From assembly GCA_000310025.1 (NCBI GenBank), contig FN649733.1, forward strand, positions 2,834,445 to 2,855,295: a stretch of DNA of 20,851 nucleotides, in the 5' to 3' direction. Positions 17,701 through 20,851 of the stretch are shown one piece after another; the stretch's first letter is position 1, and each line of letters begins with the position of its first letter. This stretch comes from Ectocarpus siliculosus. Lineage: Eukaryota > Sar > Phaeophyceae > Ectocarpales > Ectocarpaceae. The position numbers and the translations under genes were made by a program. The notes under the pieces are model-generated. The model did not search any database. It worked only from the letters and a program-made list of their open reading frames with translations, and was not told where the DNA came from.

Positions 17701-18088
17701 CTTGGCGGCTTAGGGCTTCATATCAAACGTATGTCTGATGCACTATACCTCATGGGTCGATCGCCGCCAGAAAGATCATAGGCCAAGGGATACTACCTCT
17801 TCTCTTTGGGTAAGAGTGAACCCTGTCACGGTTGTCTAGAACTCTCCACCCTTTCTTGTACAATTTTCAACTATCCCAAATATGTTGTCCACCAAAGAAC
17901 CTAACCGGTACCTTCACCTGCATTGCGCATTCAATCGAACGAGATTTTGTTTTCTTCTTCTTGCCGACCGTAATTCTTTACTCTCAGGGAATAAAGAGGC
18001 CGACGATGACATCGCTGCTTTCTATCGCGCCAAAGAGGAGTTGGAGCGCAGAAAGAGCGCTGCCGGTAGAAATAGCGGGGGGAGATGA
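5569..18088 (+). CDS. KIF6: Kinesin-9 family motor protein, KIF6-like, 19 exons
   Basis: The gene is assembled from 19 exons and encodes about 955 residues; human KIF6 has about 814. The N-terminal motor (about 1-390) carries the P-loop GQTGSGKT (105-112), switch I NKASSRSH (225-232), switch II DLAGSE (258-263), [19 protein letters not shown] (306-324) and [10 protein letters not shown] just before the neck. The tail holds [15 protein letters not shown] (about 497-511), coiled-coil blocks near 620-677 and 720-760, and a C-terminal PLTG plus DDDIAAF. Each matches KIF6 in order and spacing, including LFLGDTNR and GGAERY.DRGIIPR. Kinesin-9 proteins work in motile cilia; Chlamydomonas has KLP1 (9A) at the central pair and FAP125 (9B). 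The extra length lies in Gly/Ser/Pro-rich stretches of exons 12, 14, 16 and 18. Eighteen introns average about 540 nt and three use GC donors. The family is certain; the KIF6 rather than KIF9 assignment is likely. The exon 14 start is unresolved. Confidence 0.93.
6176..6244 (+). CDS. KIF6: KIF6-like exon 2
   Basis: Exon of 69 nt in phase 0 on both sides, bounded by GGCACAG|TATGTC and ACTCAG|GTAACA. It encodes [20 protein letters not shown] plus ATQ. This aligns directly with the VNNKRESYKFKFQRIFDQ region of KIF6, the strand leading to the P-loop helix. It is too short to stand out as an open frame. Confidence 0.9.
6919..7046 (+). CDS. KIF6: KIF6-like exon 3: P-loop (Walker A) exon
   Basis: Begins after CTAAACAG and encodes [20 protein letters not shown], then [14 protein letters not shown] and [17 protein letters not shown] is the nucleotide-binding P-loop and GGAER is typical of kinesin-9. 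The exon must end after GAGAG with two bases of an Arg codon, because exon 4 supplies the third base (A) before TAC GTG GAC. The donor is therefore AG|GCGAGT, a GC donor. The GT four bases further on would break the frame into exon 4. Confidence 0.92.
7047..7585 (+). other. Intron 3 of the kinesin gene, GC-AG type
   Basis: Exon 3 and exon 4 join in frame only if the intron starts GCGAGT and ends ACGACAG. AG|GCGAGT differs from the GT donor consensus only at the second intron base, as is usual for GC-AG introns. No GT in the neighbourhood gives the required phase. Confidence 0.85.
7586..7703 (+). CDS. KIF6: KIF6-like exon 4
   Basis: Acceptor ACGACAG|A; the first base completes the Arg codon split with exon 3. 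The exon encodes [20 protein letters not shown], then [19 protein letters not shown], and ends CAG|GTACGC in phase 0. RGIIPR and SYLEIYNE are hallmark kinesin motor motifs and match KIF6 almost residue for residue. Confidence 0.92.
8018..8115 (+). CDS. KIF6: KIF6-like exon 5
   Basis: Acceptor CCCGTAG|GGC. The exon encodes [20 protein letters not shown] followed by [12 protein letters not shown] and ends with AG of a split Arg codon at AG|GTATAC. YDLLDP, LEDLPKV and ILEDPDQNIHLK occupy the same positions in KIF6, so this is the loop region between the EIYNE helix and switch I. Confidence 0.9.
8472..8601 (+). CDS. KIF6: KIF6-like exon 6: switch I exon
   Basis: Acceptor CCCCTCAG|A completes Arg, then [33 protein letters not shown] and [18 protein letters not shown] is the switch I loop that senses the nucleotide gamma phosphate. 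LFLGDTNR is characteristic of kinesin-9. It ends ACG|GTGGGT in phase 0. Confidence 0.92.
8932..8991 (+). CDS. KIF6: KIF6-like exon 7
   Basis: A 60-nt exon in phase 0 on both sides, between ACGTGCAG and GTGAGG. It encodes [20 protein letters not shown]. In all kinesins a strand ending in KLxLVDLAGSE follows switch I. This exon supplies the KLHL half and exon 8 the VDLAGSE half. Confidence 0.9.
9767..9906 (+). CDS. KIF6: KIF6-like exon 8: switch II exon
   Basis: Acceptor CGCACAG|GTT. It encodes [40 protein letters not shown] and ERGAKG. DLAGSE is switch II. EAKxINxSLxxLExVIxAL is the kinesin-9 version of the relay helix, in place of KSLSALGNVI in conventional kinesin. The exon has to end with two bases of an Arg codon to join exon 9 in frame, which places the donor at AG|GCGAGT, a second GC donor. 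The nearby GT donor (CGA|GTACCT) is out of phase. Confidence 0.9.
9907..10170 (+). other. Intron 8 of the kinesin gene, GC-AG type
   Basis: The donor is CAG|GCGAGT, the same hexamer as intron 3; the acceptor is TTCTCGCCAG. Exon 9 needs two bases carried over from exon 8, and only this GC donor supplies them without losing the GRQHIPYRN continuity. Confidence 0.83.
10171..10273 (+). CDS. KIF6: KIF6-like exon 9
   Basis: Acceptor TTCTCGCCAG|G. After completing Arg it encodes [20 protein letters not shown] and [14 protein letters not shown], ending GCG|GTGAGT in phase 0. [20 protein letters not shown] is identical to KIF6 and forms the microtubule-binding region near loop 12 and helix 5. Confidence 0.93.
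10553..10711 (+). CDS. KIF6: KIF6-like exon 10: end of motor and neck
   Basis: Acceptor CAATTCCAG|GCG. It encodes [40 protein letters not shown] and [25 protein letters not shown] is the last motor helix. The rest is the kinesin-9 neck (compare NEEINPRLVIKRL and LKDELAMVTGE). The exon is ended at AAG|GCGAGG because GE follows at the start of exon 11. A GT donor inside (GAG|GTGGCG at 10697) would drop VAFLK, which is conserved in spacing. Confidence 0.85.
10712..11127 (+). other. Intron 10 of the kinesin gene, probable GC-AG type
   Basis: The donor is AAG|GCGAGG and the acceptor CTTTCAG. It is chosen because AFLK followed directly by GETGDGEEL matches the family spacing. The competitor GAG|GTGGCG, 15 nt upstream, is also phase 0, so this one is less certain than introns 3 and 8. 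Confidence 0.68.
11128..11186 (+). CDS. KIF6: KIF6-like exon 11
   Basis: Acceptor CTTCTTTCAG|GGG. The 59-nt exon encodes [19 protein letters not shown] and ends with AG of a split Arg codon at AG|GTTCGT. It matches the GEQ...ALTEAELLQLEKL stretch of KIF6 directly after the neck, which fixes exon order and phase. Confidence 0.87.
11872..12106 (+). CDS. KIF6: KIF6-like exon 12
   Basis: Acceptor CTATTAG|G completes Arg, then [20 protein letters not shown] and [19 protein letters not shown]. These align without gaps to KIF6 (ITSFLEDQDS...LEVGADMRKVHHCFHHLKKLL). The second half ([15 protein letters not shown] onward) is a Gly-rich linker absent from the animal protein. It ends GGACAG|GTGCGG in phase 0. 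A 1002-nt antisense open frame overlaps it but has no support. Confidence 0.88.
12732..12803 (+). CDS. KIF6: KIF6-like exon 13: RQRDNEIxILVNMLK block
   Basis: Acceptor CGTGTCAG|CTG; the donor is AAGCAG|GTGCGT; phase 0 on both sides. It encodes [20 protein letters not shown] plus MLKQ. KIF6 has KLRDILKQRDNEINILVNMLKK at this place. This is one of the best conserved tail segments of the kinesin-9 family and is predicted helical. Confidence 0.92.
13556..13568. repeat. C13 homopolymer inside intron 13
   Basis: Thirteen C upstream of the proposed exon 14 acceptor. A length error here would not change exon 14 if it starts at 13597, but it would if the exon starts at 13552. Confidence 0.85.
13597..14025 (+). 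CDS. KIF6: KIF6-like exon 14 (5' boundary uncertain)
   Basis: The 3' part is certain: [20 protein letters not shown] and [18 protein letters not shown] align with LGCQEAFEIFKRDHADSVTIDDNKQILKQRFSEAK in KIF6, and the donor is AAG|GTTCGC in phase 0. The first about 100 residues are a Gly/Pro/Ala-rich linker. The start is chosen at TATCCAAG|GGG because it keeps phase 0 with exon 13. The best-looking acceptor, CCCCTCCTCAG at 13633, gives the wrong phase unless a tiny exon lies between. CATAG at 13551 is a third option. Confidence 0.65.
14626..14691 (+). CDS. KIF6: KIF6-like exon 15: coiled-coil segment
   Basis: Bounded by CGCTGCAG|GCC and GAACAG|GTGAGA, 66 nt, phase 0. It encodes [20 protein letters not shown] plus EQ, matching ALGESINEARSKIGHLKEEI in KIF6. 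The heptad-like spacing of V, I, L and I fits a coiled coil that continues the EEN.KLL block of exon 14. Confidence 0.92.
15503..15685 (+). CDS. KIF6: KIF6-like exon 16
   Basis: Acceptor GGCTGCTCAG|GTC. It encodes [18 protein letters not shown], an acidic Gly/Asp/Glu-rich linker ([12 protein letters not shown]), then [17 protein letters not shown], ending CAG|GTATGT. The last part matches LRSQLEEEKRRYKTMF of KIF6. An internal CAG|GTAGGC at 15595 could serve as an alternative donor but would remove the conserved end. Confidence 0.88.
16248..16306 (+). CDS. KIF6: KIF6-like exon 17: coiled-coil segment
   Basis: A 59-nt exon between CCACAAAG and GTAAGT. It encodes [19 protein letters not shown] and two bases of an Arg codon. 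KIF6 reads RLKALKVEIEHLQLLMDKAK here. With exon 16 the junction FQ-ELRELK aligns without a gap to FTRLKALK. Heptad spacing indicates a coiled coil. Confidence 0.9.
16867..17360 (+). CDS. KIF6: KIF6-like exon 18: long disordered tail
   Basis: Acceptor CGTCCACAG|A completes Arg. [20 protein letters not shown] matches KVKLQKEFEVWWAEE of KIF6. It then runs through about 140 residues rich in Gly, Pro, Ser, Arg and His, with no recognisable domain, and ends GLLPPLTG at ACTG|GTGAGT. PLTG is shared with the human C-terminus. At 494 nt this is the largest exon, and its linker is much longer than the animal one. Confidence 0.88.
17988..18088 (+). CDS. KIF6: KIF6-like exon 19: C-terminus and stop
   Basis: Acceptor TTTACTCTCAG|GG. 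The split Gly codon is followed by [20 protein letters not shown] and [12 protein letters not shown], then TGA at 18086. Together with the preceding PLTG this mirrors the human KIF6 end (IPLTGDSQTDSDIIAFIKARQ). The real C-terminus is therefore in this window and the gene is complete at its 3' end. Confidence 0.9.
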
Positions 18089-18294
18089 TACTGTAGTAGT
18101 TTCGTTGGGTATGCCGCTCCGAAGGCTGGTTTTTCATGCCCTGAAACTCTTTCACTCGATTATTCCGTGTAAGAGGAGCATGATCGCGTCGAGGTGTCGA
18201 TGGTGCTTTGGTCGAGCGGTGCTGTGCAGTTTTCAATGATGCTTTTGGTTTTTCGGGGAGTGGCGTCGGACCCCCGTTCGGCAGTCATCCACGT

Positions 18295-18300
18295 AATAAA
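18295..18300 (+). terminator. Candidate polyadenylation signal AATAAA of the kinesin transcript
   Basis: AATAAA occurs 207 nt after the stop codon. Poly(A) signals are weakly conserved in many protists, so this is only a candidate. Confidence 0.25.
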
Positions 18301-19984
18301 ACGTGCAGAGCTCACACCGTGTTGGTTATAAGGTACATATTATATATGACGCGAGCACTGAGTTGTGCGGAGTGGGGATATCGTGAGTTTCTGCGTTAGC
18401 GCTGGCTGTATTCATGTTGCTGACAACCCTATCCGTCCGTCTTGAGGGTCTGTGTTGAACGGCAACCAACCGTCGTTGTCGCGTCTGTTCATCTGCTGTT
18501 CGTTGCGATTAAGGATTAGGATTATTATCGCTGGCCTGCCGTCTGCCTGAATTGGCGCCATTTTTCGTTCTGCGCATGCATGCAGTCGCGGTTGTTGTTT
18601 TTGAAGGTGGAGTCTATTGTCGCATTCGCCGCTGCCAAACCCGGAACAAAGTATACCCTCATTTCCGAGAAGAAAAAGGTCTGGGTTGAGAACACCATTC
18701 GATTCGGCAAAGAAAGTCGTTCCCGCATGTCCGTCGTGTTTTGAGGGAGGAATGGTCACTTTCTGCCACACATTTATGTATTTCCCAACGAGACTCTCTG
18801 GGTATCACATGCCGTTGAGGTGGAGGTGTTGCCTATTACTGCTGTATATACACGGGTACTGTAGTATGCCTATCTTCGAGAAGACGTTGATCGGTTACAA
18901 GTTCGCTGGAATTACATTGTACACGATCCCCACACCCAACCTTCACCTTTTAATCTAAGCACCTGCGACATTTCAAGCTGAGGGTTGCTGTTCTGTTTGG
19001 CCCTCTGCCAAGACACACGGAAGACACGCCGACAACGTGCTGGCTCGCTTTGCCACGCGCAGTCGCGTGCAGTCTCCCCAGCCACAAACCAGTTTCTTTT
19101 TTTGAACCCAACACCCCGGCACCCGCTCACCAATCGCCTGTTTCGAGTGAAAAAAAAAAAAAGTCGACAGTCCGCTGGGAAAAAAAAAAATAGACCGGAT
19201 TGCGGGACTACGGGAGACACGACATTTCAGACAACTGCACGAGGGATGAGAGGGGCGAAATCGGTTACGGCGGTGATGGCTCTGTCACAGGGCTCAGTGC
19301 GAGGTGAGAGTTCGGTAGAAGGCGCAGAAATAGGCACTCAAAAGCTGCACACAGCGGCGCGAGATGACTCTGTTAGGTAGACATGACGTGGGATTCGCCG
19401 TCAGACAGCGAACACATCAGACTACGGCCGTGTGAGAGCGTTGCCTGCTGCTGCTGGTGCTGCTGTGTCAACGTGCCAACACACCCACCTGCTGGGAGGA
19501 TGCGGTCCCTCTCACATCGCCACGAATGCACAGCACAGCACCAACTTAGCAATCTGCAATACTAGATTAAAGGGTGGCCTCTGGCACGCACACGTGTTCC
19601 CAACGCACGCTGCAAGGTGAGTGCAACACCAGTATTTGTAGGTAAACATCGCACCCAAACCTTTTGACCCGCCTGCAGTCGTCCCATGCGTTACACGCAG
19701 CCGTCGGCAGATCGTTCCCAGCCTCGCCGCAGCCTCCTCCCCCCGCCCCCCCCCTTCCTCTCTTTCTGTTTTACTCCGGTCGCTCGTAGTGACATGTGTG
19801 GCGGATAGTGGGTATCACGCACACTGCAGGTGAGAAACATGTTGAACTGCAAAACACAGTGCCGCCGCAGCACCAACACCGAACACCAGCAAGACACAAA
19901 CATACCTTACAGTACGGATGCCTGCTCGACGACGCGTTCCACGACTACAGCCGAACACACTAACCTTCCTTTGCCATCATGTAG
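18301..19984. other. Downstream region without a recognised gene
   Basis: Probably kinesin 3' UTR followed by intergenic sequence. It holds two A-rich runs (19151-19162 and 19180-19190). A frame at 18985-19380 (131 codons) and a minus-strand frame at 18412-18771 show no known motifs. A donor-like AAG|GTGAGT occurs at 19617 after an open Cys-containing stretch. Confidence 0.4.
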
Positions 19985-20100
19985 TGTGGCCGTTTCGTGG
20001 AACCTCGCGGTAATGGTACAGTCTACATTAGGTCTGCAGCCTTCGACCGCAGCAATGTCACAGCATGCCTGCGTGTGTATCCGCAACCGAGATGCACTCG
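19985..20100 (+). CDS. Possible exon of an unrecognised cysteine-containing protein
   Basis: Preceded by a textbook acceptor region (CACTAAC branch-point-like word, pyrimidine tract CCTTCCTTTGCC, then ATGTAG) and followed by a donor CTCG|GTACGT. In the first frame it encodes CGRFVEPRGNGTVYIRSAAF, DRSNVTACLRVYPQPRCT, with three Cys and one N-glycosylation sequon (NVT). A second frame is also open. I could not connect it to exons on either side and recognise no family. Confidence 0.28.
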
Positions 20101-20821
20101 GTACGTAGACAAACCCCAACACATCCTTGGTCAATGTCGTTAACAGCAGTACTCCGGAGCGGACCGCGAGTATGTCTGCTCCATAGGCGCCATGTGGAAA
20201 GATTTACCAAAGGAAGTCTGGTACCCTCCTGGTTGTGCTATGCTACAATGCTTTTGGTTACCCGTAAAACTTGGATTTATTACTGCTGTTCGTCAACGTG
20301 CTTCGACACTAACAATGGTACGTTTCTCACGTCTACAACCCTTGGCATGTGCCCTTGCATACCATCCGTTAGCATACTCATTTGTTTTTCTCCACTCGAA
20401 TACCTGATATTTGCTTGCACCCCCCCAACCCCCGTGGAAATGCTAGCGCGGAGGAAGAGACGTACAAAATGTGCCCATGGGCCACGCATTGCAGGCGCCG
20501 TCTCTCCGCGTCTAATACAATCCCACCTAGGCTCGATTCTGAAGGTTTTCAAGTGTACCACACGTTTCCGGGATATATGTTGTCGCACCAGCCGGATTTA
20601 CACAAACACCTGTTGTTATTTTAACCTAGCCATCAGCACCCCAAGGCGACAGGACCTCGCACGATACTCCCCACAGCAGTGTTCTTCGGGAACCCTCCGA
20701 AATCACAGACTCCTCAGTGATTGGCTGCCATCGACGAAAAGCGACGATCACGTCCCTTACGCACAAGACCAGTCCTTCGCCGCCTCGTTGTGATACCGCC
20801 CCCCTCGACTATGTTGGTTCG
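20101..20821. other. Region after the orphan exon, no gene assigned
   Basis: A 242-codon open frame (20065-20793) covers it, but its composition is unremarkable. Two short protein-like stretches lie in other frames: YSGADREYVCSIGAMW at 20150 and EEETYKMCPWATHCR near 20453. They may be exons of the same unknown gene; I could not define their boundaries. Confidence 0.3.
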
Positions 20822-20851
20822 CCCCCCCCCCCCCCCCCCCCCCCCCCCCCC
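20822..20851. repeat. C30 homopolymer at the window edge
   Basis: At least 30 consecutive C up to the end of the window. Its true length is probably not reliable, and it may border an assembly gap. Confidence 0.95.

Noticed and set aside
20065-20793. 242-codon + strand open frame as a gene
   Set aside because: No domain, signal or membrane pattern is recognisable, and the composition resembles translated non-coding DNA. It overlaps a better exon-like segment in another frame.
1-20851. tRNA genes, rRNA genes and CRISPR arrays
   Set aside because: No GGTTCGAATC-type B box with a matching acceptor stem, no rRNA signature and no regularly spaced repeats were seen.

Overview
This is a eukaryotic nuclear window dominated by one large, intron-rich gene on the + strand. 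From about 5569 to 18088 I can assemble 19 coding exons that together encode a kinesin-9 family motor of about 955 residues. It is closest to KIF6 (kinesin-9B), a protein of motile cilia and flagella. No single open frame shows the gene. It appears only when short conserved exons (59 to 494 nt) are joined across 18 introns of about 260 to 810 nt. A flagellated organism with long introns in nearly every gene segment, mixed base composition and Gly/Ser/Pro-rich inserts suggests a stramenopile, most likely a brown alga (Ectocarpus-like). That assignment is inference from gene architecture, not from a marker sequence.

Layout. 1-172: a small element with 21-bp perfect terminal inverted repeats (MITE-like). 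384-1068: two exon-like segments on the minus strand that join in frame into a Ser/Gly-rich, basic protein ending in a hydrophobic tail. This is a tentative tail-anchored protein gene. 1069-5568: mostly non-coding, with simple repeats, an 88-nt perfect foldback (1902-1989), a 65-bp direct repeat (2734 and 3088), a cluster of the octamer ACAGCAGT and one possible signal-peptide exon (4260). 5562-5567: a minimal AUG-stop immediately before the kinesin start codon. 5569-18088: the kinesin-9 gene. 18089-20851: 3' UTR and intergenic sequence without a recognised gene, holding one well-formed but unidentified exon-like segment (19985-20100), and ending in a run of at least 30 C.

The kinesin is complete in its key parts: P-loop, switch I, switch II, the conserved IPYRNS and SLGGN motifs, the neck, a mid-tail block with [15 protein letters not shown], two coiled-coil blocks and a short C-terminal motif shared with animal KIF6. 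The most unusual structural point is that three of its 18 introns appear to start with GC (GCGAGT, GCGAGT, GCGAGG) rather than GT. The 5' boundary of exon 14 is the only part of the model I could not settle.
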